A DNA stretch of 64,000 nucleotides from Candidatus Poribacteria bacterium (GTDB taxonomy: Bacteria > Poribacteria > WGA-4E > WGA-3G). The position numbers and the translations under genes are program-made. Shown here one piece after another: positions 26,037 to 35,914 of the stretch. The stretch lies in the NCBI GenBank assembly GCA_022394755.1, contig JAGFCA010000015.1:1-64000 (forward strand). The letters run 5' to 3'. The notes below the pieces were generated by a model. That model was given only the letters and a program-made list of their open reading frames with translations. It searched no databases and had not been told where the DNA came from. How positions within the stretch are numbered: the stretch's first letter is position 1; every line of letters starts with the position of its first letter.

Positions 26037-27641
26037 CTATCTCTGTTGTCTACGTTGCCTACGATGTTCCTGTAGTTTATCCCATGGATAGATAAAACAA
26101 CGTTCCGCCCAATCTTGATATATACCATCTAATTCTTGTACCATTTGTGGATGTTTCTCAGCAAGATTGTTGATTTCAGTCCGTTCATCTTGTAGATTAT
26201 ATAATTCCCATTCACCAGGGAATCGGCATACTAATTTCCAATCATCTCTACGAACAGCACAATTTCCTTCGTGTTCCCATAATAAGATTTCTTTTCCATT
26301 ATCTTTTCCGTCAAAAATTGGCAATAGACTTGTACCTTCCAAAGGCAGAATCGGTTTACCATCATGTTCTTCAGGATATGATGCTCCTGATACTTCAAGA
26401 CAAGTTGCCATGATATCAGGAAGTTGTCCTGGTTGATGTCGTAACTCACCCCCGTTTTTTATAGCATCAGGCCAATGAACAATTAGGGGTGTTGAGATAC
26501 CACCTTCATGTACCCAATGTTTATAGAGACGGAAAGGAGTATTTGAGAGATTAGCCCAAGGCACACCATAACTCTGATATGTAGTTTCTGGACCAGGCAT
26601 AATGCTTGGATCATTTCCACGGTACACAGGTTGTCCATCAGAAGTGGTTTCTGTGCTAATCAGCGAACCACTATCGCGTTTTGCAGGAGGACCACCGAGT
26701 TCCTCTGCACAACCCCCATTGTCAGCCAAAAACATGATGAGAGTATTGTCTATTTCACCTGTTTCTTCCAATGCGGTGATGATTCGTCCAATCCCAGCAT
26801 CCATGCGAGTAATTTGTGCTGCATATACTTCCATACGTCGTTGGTTCCACTCTTTATATTCAGCATCTTCCCATGGCAATTGTGAAGCGTCGCGATCAGT
26901 CAACCCCCATGATTCATCCAATAACTTCATTTCTCGCATTCGGGATAGACGTTCTTCGCGTAATTCATCCCAACCTGCAGCAAAACGTCCATTGTATGGT
27001 GTGATATCCTCTTCATGAGCATGTAACGGCCAATGAGGTGCTGTGTATGCAACATAAGTAAAAAACGGATCGTCCGCTTTTTTATGGTGATGATCATGAA
27101 TATACTTAACAGCTTCATCACTCACAGCATCCGTAAAGAAATATCCTTCAGGTAGGTCATCACTATCTAACTGTGTGTTGTCTCTTGTGAGTGTTCTGGG
27201 CTTCCAGAAGTTCGCAGCGCCTGTAATAATTCCATAGAATTCATCGAAACCACGTTGACAGGGCCAACTATGTTTTGGACCATCTGGACCAGTATGTCTG
27301 GAAATATGCCATTTTCCGCTCATATAAGTCCCGTAGCCTTCAGAACGCAGTGCATCTGCAATGGTAATACAACTATCATTTAGATCGCCTCTATAACCAT
27401 CTAAACCATCATCTCCCATCATATGTCCAACACCTGTTTGATGTGGATGAAGTCCTGTAAGCATTGAGGCTCGAGATGGACAACACCTCGCAGTATTATA
27501 GAATTGTGTAAACCGAAGTCCACCTGAGGCAAGTCTGTCAAGATTTGGTGTATTGACTTCACCACCATAACATCCGAGATCAGAAAAACCCATATCGTCA
27601 TTTAAAATTAGAACAACATTCGGTTTTTTATTTTCACTCAT
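26037..27641 (-). CDS. Sulfatase (arylsulfatase, S1-type)
   Basis: A type I sulfatase of about 534 residues. Asp15-Asp16 (LNDDMGFSDLGCYGG) bind metal. The maturation motif is C-C-P-S-R, residues 53-57, with Cys53 as the formylglycine position. GKWHISR, HWPLHAHEED and FLADNGGCAEELGG complete the active site. The frame extends to 27689, but ATG 27641 has GAGGAA at the right distance. The long protein with a C-terminal arginine-rich tail is of the arylsulfatase type common in marine sulfated-polysaccharide degraders. No signal peptide is seen. It is transcribed toward the other sulfatase run. Confidence 0.9.
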   Translation of the reverse strand: MSENKKPNVVLILNDDMGFSDLGCYGGEVNTPNLDRLASGGLRFTQFYNTARCCPSRASMLTGLHPHQTGVGHMMGDDGLDGYRGDLNDSCITIADALRSEGYGTYMSGKWHISRHTGPDGPKHSWPCQRGFDEFYGIITGAANFWKPRTLTRDNTQLDSDDLPEGYFFTDAVSDEAVKYIHDHHHKKADDPFFTYVAYTAPHWPLHAHEEDITPYNGRFAAGWDELREERLSRMREMKLLDESWGLTDRDASQLPWEDAEYKEWNQRRMEVYAAQITRMDAGIGRIITALEETGEIDNTLIMFLADNGGCAEELGGPPAKRDSGSLISTETTSDGQPVYRGNDPSIMPGPETTYQSYGVPWANLSNTPFRLYKHWVHEGGISTPLIVHWPDAIKNGGELRHQPGQLPDIMATCLEVSGASYPEEHDGKPILPLEGTSLLPIFDGKDNGKEILLWEHEGNCAVRRDDWKLVCRFPGEWELYNLQDERTEINNLAEKHPQMVQELDGIYQDWAERCFIYPWDKLQEHRRQRRQQR

Positions 27642-27921
27642 AAAATAATTCCTCTCTTGTTGATAAAATATTACCGTAGTTTGCAGCATTAATGTACAAA
27701 TTGTATTTCTATGAACTCACTTCTGTTTCAGGATTCAGAGATAAAATTGTTCTTCTATAAACACACCATCTCCACAAGACTTGTAAATACAGAATACTTT
27801 TATATTGACACACCTTCATATAAGAGTCGATTTTTAATCCTAATTACATAGCTATAACAAGAATGGATAAGTGTCCAGTAGAATGTACCGTAATGTAATT
27901 CAATTGAAGGTGTGTTCTCAT

Positions 27922-30648
27922 TTAATGACTTCTTAGGACGGTATCAGTATTTTTTGTTTCGATAATCAAATGACTGTTGTTCTCACGGATGAGAGTATTA
28001 AAAAAGTTTTTTGCATCTTTATACTGATTTACATTGATATCTCTCTGTTTTAATATAAATAATAAATCGTATGAAACTGTATTGTTAAGTTGGCTAAATC
28101 TTCTCTCCATCTCAGCATATTCTGTATTTTTTCTGATATCTGTGGGTAGTGTTGCAGTCCACTCTTCAGGTAGATGTATTCTAATTGTTTTTTCTATACG
28201 CATTGGATAGCTTAAGTTAAGTGGAAAACTACGTTCTGTTGCCGAAAAAGATTCAGAGTAATCTGTAAATTCATCTATGGGTAGGGGTAGTAAAACCTGA
28301 TTTTTGATTCTGCGTATATACTTATTTACACTAAAATTCAAGGTGATTATCAATGGTTGTTCTATATTGTGTAAGTTCTCAATTTTTACTGAATCAACAG
28401 AGATATTAGGTATCAGATTACTAAGTTCAGAAGCGAATGTATTGTTCCAATTCGCTGGAATAATCTGCTGATAATTCCATCTTGGATTAATACTGTTTTG
28501 TCCCAACATTTTTACCCTTATGACACCTTTTGCAGCACCATTAGGACTTAGCCACAATTCCGTATTAGATATAAATCTATTTTTTTCTGCAGATGAAACA
28601 GGAATTTCAACAAATTTCCCATGTGAGTCGCCAATTAGGAAACCTTTTCGTCCTTGGTTGATATATGGTAAAACCCTATAGCTACAGGTTGACGAGGTAG
28701 GGTCTAACCATAGATATTTGTCGCTATCTGTTGGGATAGCAACAATCATATGGTTGAACTGGCTTAAAGTAGGAATTGATGTATCAATCTTCTGATAAGG
28801 GGAAGTGCTGAGCATCACTGGATATGCTCTAATACCAACCAAATCGAGCATGGATATGAGCAGAGTAGCTTTATCCTTACAATCTCCATATTGTTTTTTC
28901 AAGACTTCAGTCGCAGGGGATGGTTGATAAGCACTCTCTCCAAGTTCAATCCCAACATATCTTATTTGTCGCGCAACAAAATCGTAAATGGCACTAATCT
29001 TAGATTCGTCTGAATTGAGATTCTCGGTTAAATCAACTACAGTATGTAATATCTGTTCATCAGGAGCATACCGTCCTTTAGAGATACTCTTATACCAATC
29101 ATATACTCTTTCCCAAGTATTAATTGAGGAATAAGTTAACCGTGGTACAACATCATTTATATTTGGCATTCCATCTTCCAATTTTAATGCAGTCGACTCA
29201 CCTCCAGTCCAAATATATTTGATAGTACCACCTTGATCAGAAGTCACCAGTGGTTTTAAGTCAGAATTCCGCATCTTCCACTGGAACTTCCAAGATCGAG
29301 GTAACCTAAGAGCATAAGTTGTTTCAAGAGTGAGTTCTGTAGATTGGAAGTTATATCCACCTGTAATCCAAGTCTCATTCCCTGTGACGTTTTCTAATTT
29401 ATCCTCAAGTGTTACCTGATATTCAATACACACACCTGGAGATAAACCCACCATAGAAATAACCTTCCACATCATATCAGAGTAAAGGTTCCGTGATAAT
29501 AATCCTGGTGGTGATACATCATTATATGCTTCATCTGGCGGGGTATATATCGTGCCATCAGGAGTAATTGTCCTTGCTATATTCACCATGATATTCTGTG
29601 TATTGGGTTGATACGGTATGGCGATATCACCGTATCTATGAATACCTCTTCTTGTCAATATTTTTACCAACTGGTGTGTAGTATACCGTGACTGTCCGGA
29701 CGGTAAAACATCATGTGAGAAATGATTAAATAGGATAGCAACATCTGCATCCGGGTAATCGTCAGAAGTAGGTGCATTTGCTATTATTTCTGATACGTTA
29801 GGGTTAAGTATATTTACTGGAGATATCGAATTCTGTTTTATTCTATTGGGATTTATTCGGGAGAGAACTTCTAAGCGACTAATAGCTAATAGGTTTTCTG
29901 GATCAATTTCTAATAACTTCTGATATTGTAACTGTGCTTCAAAGAATCGATTGTTATCCTCATATAATGAAGCCAATTGTTGTCTTGCCCAAACATCTTG
30001 GGGAAATAAACGTATAGATTCACGATATTCTGCAATAGCCTCACCTACATCCCCACGGCTTAGGTAGATTAGTCCTAAGTAGTTATGTAGATTCTTACTA
30101 TCAGGGTTTTCACATCTGGGATCAAGATTTAATGCAGTTCTCAGGACATACTCTGCATTATCAAACTGATTTAATTCTTTATATACCAAACCAAGATGAT
30201 TTAATGCGTATAGATTTTCCTTTGAGATTGCTATAACTTGTTCAAAAAATTTTGCAGCATTCTCATAATCATTCAGTATTTCATATATATATCCCACATA
30301 ATTTAACGAAAGTATATGGTTTGGATGCTGGTGTAAATAACCAAGAAATGCTTCCTTTGCCTTTTCATATTCATTCAGTTGAATATATAGCTCAGCAATC
30401 TTGAATTGAATTTCACCATAATTTGGTCTAATATTAAACGCATTTTGATAAGCAGTAAGTGCTTCTTGGATATTTCGATTTTGTAATGTAGTTTCTGCTA
30501 ACTCAACCTGTTCACGCCATTGTTGATTTCTTATTATGAGAGGGTCAACAATTTTTTCTGTGGTAGATGGTGTATTAGATAAGAATACACAACCTACTAT
30601 AAACATCAGGAATGTTAATGTTGAGAAATAGAAACATCTGTATAGCAT
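27922..30648 (-). CDS. TPR / DUF3857 / transglutaminase-like lipoprotein
   Basis: Residues 1-20 form a signal peptide with lipobox FIVGC. Residues 40-270 contain about six tetratricopeptide repeats (for example ALNHLGLVYKELNQFDNAEYVLRTAL, read by its A/L/G spacing). Residues 290-465 match DUF3857. The transglutaminase core has Cys590 (YGDCKDKATLL), His633 (FNHMIVA) and Asp649 (YLWLDPTSS), an intact triad. The C-terminal 170 residues are beta-rich, like DUF3858. Such proteins are periplasmic or outer-membrane anchored; the enzyme activity is unproven. The ATG overlaps the MazG stop by one base. Confidence 0.85.
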   Translation of the reverse strand: MLYRCFYFSTLTFLMFIVGCVFLSNTPSTTEKIVDPLIIRNQQWREQVELAETTLQNRNIQEALTAYQNAFNIRPNYGEIQFKIAELYIQLNEYEKAKEAFLGYLHQHPNHILSLNYVGYIYEILNDYENAAKFFEQVIAISKENLYALNHLGLVYKELNQFDNAEYVLRTALNLDPRCENPDSKNLHNYLGLIYLSRGDVGEAIAEYRESIRLFPQDVWARQQLASLYEDNNRFFEAQLQYQKLLEIDPENLLAISRLEVLSRINPNRIKQNSISPVNILNPNVSEIIANAPTSDDYPDADVAILFNHFSHDVLPSGQSRYTTHQLVKILTRRGIHRYGDIAIPYQPNTQNIMVNIARTITPDGTIYTPPDEAYNDVSPPGLLSRNLYSDMMWKVISMVGLSPGVCIEYQVTLEDKLENVTGNETWITGGYNFQSTELTLETTYALRLPRSWKFQWKMRNSDLKPLVTSDQGGTIKYIWTGGESTALKLEDGMPNINDVVPRLTYSSINTWERVYDWYKSISKGRYAPDEQILHTVVDLTENLNSDESKISAIYDFVARQIRYVGIELGESAYQPSPATEVLKKQYGDCKDKATLLISMLDLVGIRAYPVMLSTSPYQKIDTSIPTLSQFNHMIVAIPTDSDKYLWLDPTSSTCSYRVLPYINQGRKGFLIGDSHGKFVEIPVSSAEKNRFISNTELWLSPNGAAKGVIRVKMLGQNSINPRWNYQQIIPANWNNTFASELSNLIPNISVDSVKIENLHNIEQPLIITLNFSVNKYIRRIKNQVLLPLPIDEFTDYSESFSATERSFPLNLSYPMRIEKTIRIHLPEEWTATLPTDIRKNTEYAEMERRFSQLNNTVSYDLLFILKQRDINVNQYKDAKNFFNTLIRENNSHLIIETKNTDTVLRSH

Positions 30649-31001
30649 TACTCGTTATCTTGATTTTGAATTTGCAGTTTTGGATTATTGATATGTCTGT
30701 TCTTATCTCGTTGTGTTTTTTTCTTCATAGATTGAATAAATGCCTCTTCAAGTTGAATCCCTGTTTGGTTTGCTAAACAAATAAGAACAAATAGAATATC
30801 CGCCATCTCTTCACCCAGATCTAAATCTTGTTCTGTGTCTTTGAAACTTTGATCCCCGAATTTGCGTGCCATAATTCTTGCCAACTCACCTACCTCCTCC
30901 ATGAGGATAGCGGTGTTAGTTAGTTCAGAAAAATAACGGACACCAATTGTATTAACCCATTCATCAACTATTTTTTGACATCCTTCAAGTGTATAGTCCA
31001 T
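30648..31001 (-). CDS. MazG-type nucleotide pyrophosphohydrolase
   Basis: A single-domain 117-residue MazG-like enzyme that hydrolyses nucleoside triphosphates to monophosphate and pyrophosphate. The metal-binding carboxylates of the four-helix MazG fold are seen in MEEVGELARIMARKFG (E-E-x2-E) and LGEEMADILFVLICLAN (E-E-x2-D). Its stop overlaps the start of the TPR-transglutaminase lipoprotein by one base, so the two are translationally coupled despite unrelated predicted locations. It is the first gene of that operon. Confidence 0.88.
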   Translation of the reverse strand: MDYTLEGCQKIVDEWVNTIGVRYFSELTNTAILMEEVGELARIMARKFGDQSFKDTEQDLDLGEEMADILFVLICLANQTGIQLEEAFIQSMKKKTQRDKNRHINNPKLQIQNQDNE

Positions 31002-31647
31002 TCTTTATTCCATTCCAATACAAACATATACGTTCATTTTAGCAGCATATACAATATATAGTAAACTTATTATTGATTTTCAACGTTTCTTCTGTTACAT
31101 TCCAATTAATCTACTATTTGCAGCATGATACTATTATTCATTCATATTATAATATAAGTATTGTAAAACCTAATTGTAATTGATTACCAGATTTTAAGAG
31201 ATGATGAAATATGTTGTGATTATTTATTTTTTCAGGACACCCGCAGTTTGCATAGAGAATAGGAGATTTGATTCAAGAAAATCCAGTAATTAGGCTTTAT
31301 TATCTTCCCTAACAAACTAAAATATTATGAAATCAGAATCAACGTCATAGAAGTCTTTAAACGAACCGAGAGTATAAATACCTTAATGGAAACCTACGGA
31401 TCAACGATGTAAACACTATTTAGGATTCCAGGGTTAGAATACATTCCTCCAAAAATGAGAAATGATAATCACAAGATTAATAAATTACTTTTTGTTACAC
31501 ATTCCTATGGATACCTACTTACCCGTCATTGTGTTTTAATATGTTTATTTATACCAAATACTTTACATACCAACAATAGTGAAGTATCTTGAATTATTTG
31601 TCTTTATGGTTTATAATTCACATAAAATCGTTATAGAAGGATAAGAA
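31002..31647. other. Intergenic region between divergent operons
   Basis: The 646-nt stretch holds no credible coding frame. Its right end carries a good promoter for the PhyH gene (listed separately). The centre contains only AT-rich sequence in which nothing was recognised. Confidence 0.5.
31589..31617 (+). promoter_or_regulatory. Sigma70 promoter of the PhyH-lipoprotein operon
   Basis: TTGAAT (31589-31594), a 17-nt spacer and consensus TATAAT (31612-31617). Transcription would start near 31624, giving a leader of about 24 nt containing AAGGA before the ATG at 31648. Confidence 0.7.
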
Positions 31648-32388
31648 ATGGGAATTACAGATAAAGAGAAAGAATTTTATGAAGCAAATGGATATCTATT
31701 GAAAAAAGGACTTGTGTCCAATGAGGATATAAATAATATTCTAATAGAAGTTGACGATATCCATAATCGAATGGCAGAAAATCCTACAGAAGGTATCGGT
31801 ATTTCGTGGGAAGTATACGAAGATGACCCAGATCATCCTCCACTTATTAAACAACTTATGCATAGTGAAGTAGTTAGTCCTACTCTCAACAAACTACTTA
31901 GATCAGACGATGTTCTGGATGTTTTGGAAGGAATGATGGGACCTGATATATCGTTATACCATAGTAAGTTGCTGCCAAAAGCAGGCGGTGATGGAACTGC
32001 AATTCCATGGCATCAGGACTATGCTTACTGGAAAAACGACAACAATAAACCAGTGATGATTAACTGTCAATTAGCAATTAGTGAAGCAAATCTTGAAAAT
32101 GGGTGTATTCAGTTTGTACCTGGTAGCCATAACTGGGGATTGCAGGAGCATGAACGTAAACATCAGACCTTCGGTGTTTTTCTTCCTGGACATTATCAGG
32201 AACGTGAAGATGCAGTAGCGGTTGAAATGGAACCGGGTGATGGTGTCTTCTTTAACGCGCTCATCATACATGGTTCTGCTCCAAATGAATCTACGAATGA
32301 TAGATTGATGAATACTTTCGCTTATAATGTAACTGGTAATGGCACATCTCAATCACGTGAAGTTTTACGTGGTAAGGAACTTAGCTAA
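31648..32388 (+). CDS. Phytanoyl-CoA dioxygenase (PhyH) family protein
   Basis: A 246-residue Fe(II)/2-oxoglutarate oxygenase. His122-x-Asp124 (IPWHQDYAYW) and His208 (IIHGSAPN) form the metal triad. The segment LENGCIQFVPGSHNWG is the classic PhyH strand-turn before the second His. A late basic residue follows (NDRLMNTFAYN). It has its own promoter and shares a two-base gap with the lipoprotein gene downstream. The substrate is unknown; it is not a close copy of the other two PhyH proteins in this window. Confidence 0.88.
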   Translation: MGITDKEKEFYEANGYLLKKGLVSNEDINNILIEVDDIHNRMAENPTEGIGISWEVYEDDPDHPPLIKQLMHSEVVSPTLNKLLRSDDVLDVLEGMMGPDISLYHSKLLPKAGGDGTAIPWHQDYAYWKNDNNKPVMINCQLAISEANLENGCIQFVPGSHNWGLQEHERKHQTFGVFLPGHYQEREDAVAVEMEPGDGVFFNALIIHGSAPNESTNDRLMNTFAYNVTGNGTSQSREVLRGKELS

Positions 32389-32390
32389 AG

Positions 32391-33389
32391 ATGAAGAAGG
32401 ATTATATTTATACTTACCTCCTAACCTTGTTGATCGTAATGATCTCTGGCTGTGGAGAGAATGAAACAGGTAATAAGAACTTTGCACCTGTAATTTCTGT
32501 CTTTGAAGCAGAATCTAATTTAATTCCACCGGGTGGTAAGGCTATAATCCACTTAGAAGCAGTTGACCTTGAGAACGATCTACTGACATACGAATGGTCA
32601 GTAGATTATGGAGAAATAAAAGGAGATTCGACTGGAGCAACATGGACTGCCCCAGAAACAGAACGTAAGTATCAAATACAGGTTTCTATTAGTGACGGTG
32701 AAAAAACCACGACCAGTTCAATTGATATACAGGTGTGGAGAATACGGCCCGGGAATTATTATCCTTTATCTGTTGGAAATATATGGCGTTATCGCGACGA
32801 TGCAGATACACAAATCATTTTTGAAATTGTTGATACAATACAAATCCAACTCGCAGGTGGAAAAACTGTTGAGAGTTATGTTCTACAGAAATCGAGTTCG
32901 GGTGAAGGTTTAGAAAACATTGTCAACTATACCTATTTAGGGCATGATATTGATGAAGATGGTGAAATAGTGGGTGTCCTGCAACATGCACAGAATACGA
33001 CTTCTGGAACAGAAGACACAATTATGTTCACTCCTTTTATTCCATTATACCAATTTCCACTCATTACAGGAGAGAAATGGGAAGTGAATTTTGAAGCTGG
33101 GTTAGTTCCTGAACTCTTCCCACTTGGTGGTGGTGTTGATGCTTTTGAAGTTTTATCTGAAGAAACTGTTTCCGTTCCAGCTGGAACTTTTCACAGCACC
33201 TTCTTAATTGAAGAGACTTTCCATTGGGGTTTTGATATTGGTGGGAATCAAGATTTCCCATTAGACCTTACTGTAGTTCAAAAATGGCTTGCACCCGGTA
33301 TAGGTTTAGTTAAATTCACACAATCACAGACTCGTGGGGAAATAGAAGTTGAGTCTGTTTTTGAATTAGAATCCTTTGAATTGAAGTAA
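32391..33389 (+). CDS. Lipoprotein with PKD/Ig-like domain
   Basis: Signal peptide ending in the lipobox MISGC, so it is likely lipid-anchored at Cys21. Residues 30-115 form a PKD-like immunoglobulin domain (LTYEWSVDYGEIKGD then TWTAPE and ISDG). A 200-residue beta-rich domain of unknown type follows, starting PLSVGNIWRYR. The opening Ig domain is very similar in style to the lipoprotein at 49284-49688. It lies two bases after the PhyH gene and is in the same transcript. No enzymatic motif is seen. Confidence 0.8.
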   Translation: MKKDYIYTYLLTLLIVMISGCGENETGNKNFAPVISVFEAESNLIPPGGKAIIHLEAVDLENDLLTYEWSVDYGEIKGDSTGATWTAPETERKYQIQVSISDGEKTTTSSIDIQVWRIRPGNYYPLSVGNIWRYRDDADTQIIFEIVDTIQIQLAGGKTVESYVLQKSSSGEGLENIVNYTYLGHDIDEDGEIVGVLQHAQNTTSGTEDTIMFTPFIPLYQFPLITGEKWEVNFEAGLVPELFPLGGGVDAFEVLSEETVSVPAGTFHSTFLIEETFHWGFDIGGNQDFPLDLTVVQKWLAPGIGLVKFTQSQTRGEIEVESVFELESFELK

Positions 33390-33496
33390 ATTCTTATTAG
33401 GTTAAACCGTCAGATTTCAGAACTTTAATCTAAGATACCCTCACAACCAACATGAAGAATCCATAATAGAATAATAATATCAGAAAGAGTATTGTA

Positions 33497-34513
33497 TTGA
33501 ACACACCAAATTACCCCCGAATATTGACAACAACTGTTGGCTCTTATCCTGTTCCCTCATGGCTTCAGGCAACACCAACTGAGCAGTCCTTGATAGATGC
33601 TACACGTGTTGTGGTAGATATCCAACGGCAAAGAGGCATTGACCTTCCCACTGATGGAGAACTCTATCGTTTTGATGTGAATCATCCTGAAACTAATGGT
33701 ATGATTGATTATTTTATACGACCATTATCCGGTATCAGATCAGAGGTAGGTAGGCAAGATTGGAATGCATTTCGACAGATGCATAGTATGTCTTTCCGAG
33801 CGAAACCTGCTGGTGTAGTGGAAGGTGAATTAGGAGAAGGAACATTAAACCTTGTATCAGATTGTGATCGTGCGGTAGCTGTTGCAGGGAGAAATCTGAA
33901 ATTTACAGTTACAAGTCCGTACATGCTTGCCCGAACTCTTCTTGATAAACATTATAAGGATTTTGATGCGTTACTTTCTTCTTTATCTGAAGTATTGGCT
34001 GCACAGGTGAAAGAGATTGATTGTGAGTGCATTCAAATTGATGAGGCAAATATACCTGGTAACCCAGAAGATGGACCTCGGGCAGCGAAGGCTATTAATG
34101 TTCTGTTAGATGCATTTGATGGAAAGAAGGCTGTTCATTTTTGCTTTGGTAATTATGGTGGTCAGGTGATACAAAAAGGGGGTTGGGACGCACTTATAGA
34201 TTTTCTGAATTCCCTCCGTTGTGATCATCTTGTATTAGAATTAGCCCATCGTCCTGAAGCTGATCTTGAAGCACTCAAGGATGTCAACACAGATATTACT
34301 CTTGGAATTGGCGTGATTGATGTAAAGGTAAATCCTGTTGAATCACCTGATGATGTGGCAGCCAGTATAGAAAATGCAGAAAATGTTTTAGGCTCTGGTA
34401 GAGTAGGATGGATTCATCCTGATTGTGGATTTTGGATGCTTCAACGTTCTGTTGTTGACCGTAAAATTGAATCTCTCGTTAAAGGCAGGGATAAATACCT
34501 TGGAATAGCTTAA
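33497..34513 (+). CDS. Core MetE-like (cobalamin-independent methionine synthase, C-terminal domain) protein
   Basis: A 338-residue TIM-barrel methyltransferase corresponding to the catalytic half of MetE. N-terminal TTTVGSYPVPSWL and the DGEL segment match the family. Candidate zinc ligands are His214 and Cys216 (HFCFG), Glu248 (LELAH) and Cys310 (HPDCGF), the same order as in MetE. The N-terminal half that binds polyglutamylated folate in classical MetE is absent, so the methyl donor is uncertain. It begins with TTG, no closer ATG being available; the ribosome-binding site is weak. A terminator follows at 34584. Confidence 0.85.
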   Translation: MNTPNYPRILTTTVGSYPVPSWLQATPTEQSLIDATRVVVDIQRQRGIDLPTDGELYRFDVNHPETNGMIDYFIRPLSGIRSEVGRQDWNAFRQMHSMSFRAKPAGVVEGELGEGTLNLVSDCDRAVAVAGRNLKFTVTSPYMLARTLLDKHYKDFDALLSSLSEVLAAQVKEIDCECIQIDEANIPGNPEDGPRAAKAINVLLDAFDGKKAVHFCFGNYGGQVIQKGGWDALIDFLNSLRCDHLVLELAHRPEADLEALKDVNTDITLGIGVIDVKVNPVESPDDVAASIENAENVLGSGRVGWIHPDCGFWMLQRSVVDRKIESLVKGRDKYLGIA

Positions 34514-34583
34514 TAAAGTATTTCGGTGATTCCTACAAAGTTAATAGTTTTGGTTCACAGTCGGTAATAGTATTGGGTTTCTG

Positions 34584-34623
34584 TAGGTGGTGTGTGTTCT
34601 ATCACATACCACCTATTTTATTA
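34584..34623 (+). terminator. Rho-independent terminator after the MetE-like gene
   Basis: TAGGTGGTGTGTG (34584-34596) pairs with CACATACCACCTA (34603-34615), a 13-bp stem with one G-T pair and a 6-nt loop TTCTAT. TTTTATTA follows. Confidence 0.85.
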
Positions 34624-34787
34624 GTATGTAATACCACACACATATATATGAAGGTATACATTACAAGTTTGGATGATATGTTTATCTAATAAGCAACAAT
34701 TAACTGTATGTGGTAAAAAAGACCTTTATATTAAGATGGTAATATATTTAAACTATCTATTAATTAGAATATAAGTTAGATTATAGT

Positions 34788-35057
34788 ATGAAGAAATATC
34801 AAAATATAGCAGCCGTTTTCGGTATCATAGGATTTATTCTTGGGGTGGTAATTCCGGGTATTGGTATATTTATCTATAATTGGAATTGTCCGTTTGGAAA
34901 CGGTATACTGCATAAGATTGTTTTTCTGGGTGTTTGTGGTTTCATGAGTGCTATTGTTCTTGGAAACCTTGTTGGTATTTTAATAATTGGTATATTAAAG
35001 CTTCATACTTATTTACAAGAAAAAGAGGGAGATAAGAATGGGAATAGAGATATTTGA
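34788..35057 (+). CDS. Small membrane protein
   Basis: An 89-residue protein with two or three hydrophobic helices (residues 7-30 and 43-70) and a charged tail. No family was recognised. Its last 20 nt overlap the start of the TauE/SafE gene, which indicates operon membership and possibly a helper role for that transporter; this is inference. Confidence 0.65.
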   Translation: MKKYQNIAAVFGIIGFILGVVIPGIGIFIYNWNCPFGNGILHKIVFLGVCGFMSAIVLGNLVGILIIGILKLHTYLQEKEGDKNGNRDI

Positions 35058-35868
35058 TCTGGATTTAATGTATATACTATTACTTATGGGGGTTGGTATA
35101 TGTGCTGGGTTTGTCAATACAGTGGCATTTGGAGGATCCTTGCTGACAGTTCCAGCTTTGATTTTTGTGATGGATGCTATCCCAAATATAAATTTACCAC
35201 CCGGTTCTGGAGTAACTAACATGGCAAATGGAACAAATAGAATAGCAATCTTCTTCCAAAATTTTAGCGCTATCTTAGGTTTCCGTAGTAAAGGGGTATC
35301 AAATTTCCGTCATGCTATCTCATTAACGGTCCCTGCTGTAATAGGTGCAACTATTGGTGCATTTATAGGAACAGAGATTCCAGATAAAGCATTTAAACCG
35401 ATTCTTGCAAGCGTCATGGTTACGATGCTACTGTTAGCTCTATTTAATCCAACTGAATTATTACAGAAGAAAGTTAATCCGAGTGGTACACAACATAAGA
35501 TAATTACAGCTATTGCTCTCTTTTTTGTTGGTATTTATGGTGGTTTTATTCAGGCAGGTGTTGGACTATTAGTTATTGCGACTTTACGTATACTGGACGG
35601 GGGTGACCTTGTTATTACGAATGCACATAAAGTATTCATTATATTTTTCTATACTATTGTCGCTCTTGGTATATTTATAAGTAAAGGACAGGTGAATTGG
35701 GTTTTAGGTATTTCACTTGCAATAGGAAATTCGACAGGAGCGTGGATTGGAAGTAATTTTGCTGTAAAAATGGGTGATAAATATATAAAAGTCGTACTCA
35801 TAATTGCTGTGATTGGGTCTGTATCGAAATTGTTGTATGATACACTAAAAGTGTATGGAGTCGTCTAA
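35038..35868 (+). CDS. TauE/SafE family sulfite/sulfonate exporter
   Basis: A polytopic membrane protein of 276 residues. The TauE/SafE motif GFVNTVAFGGSLLTVPALI lies near residues 22-40, and an internal second motif (GGFIQAGVGLLVIATL) near 175 reflects the duplicated topology. Family members export sulfite, sulfoacetate or related anions. It overlaps the small membrane protein upstream. Given the nearby sulfatase island the exporter may handle inorganic or organic sulfur anions, but that is only contextual. Confidence 0.88.
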   Translation: MGIEIFDLDLMYILLLMGVGICAGFVNTVAFGGSLLTVPALIFVMDAIPNINLPPGSGVTNMANGTNRIAIFFQNFSAILGFRSKGVSNFRHAISLTVPAVIGATIGAFIGTEIPDKAFKPILASVMVTMLLLALFNPTELLQKKVNPSGTQHKIITAIALFFVGIYGGFIQAGVGLLVIATLRILDGGDLVITNAHKVFIIFFYTIVALGIFISKGQVNWVLGISLAIGNSTGAWIGSNFAVKMGDKYIKVVLIIAVIGSVSKLLYDTLKVYGVV

Positions 35869-35914
35869 GCACGGAGAACTGATAGGAAGGATTAAGTAAA
35901 ATGTGGATGTATTA

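Noticed and set aside
26602..27018. Plus-strand frame opposite the minus-strand sulfatase
   Set aside because: Antisense of conserved sulfatase motifs, so a shadow frame.
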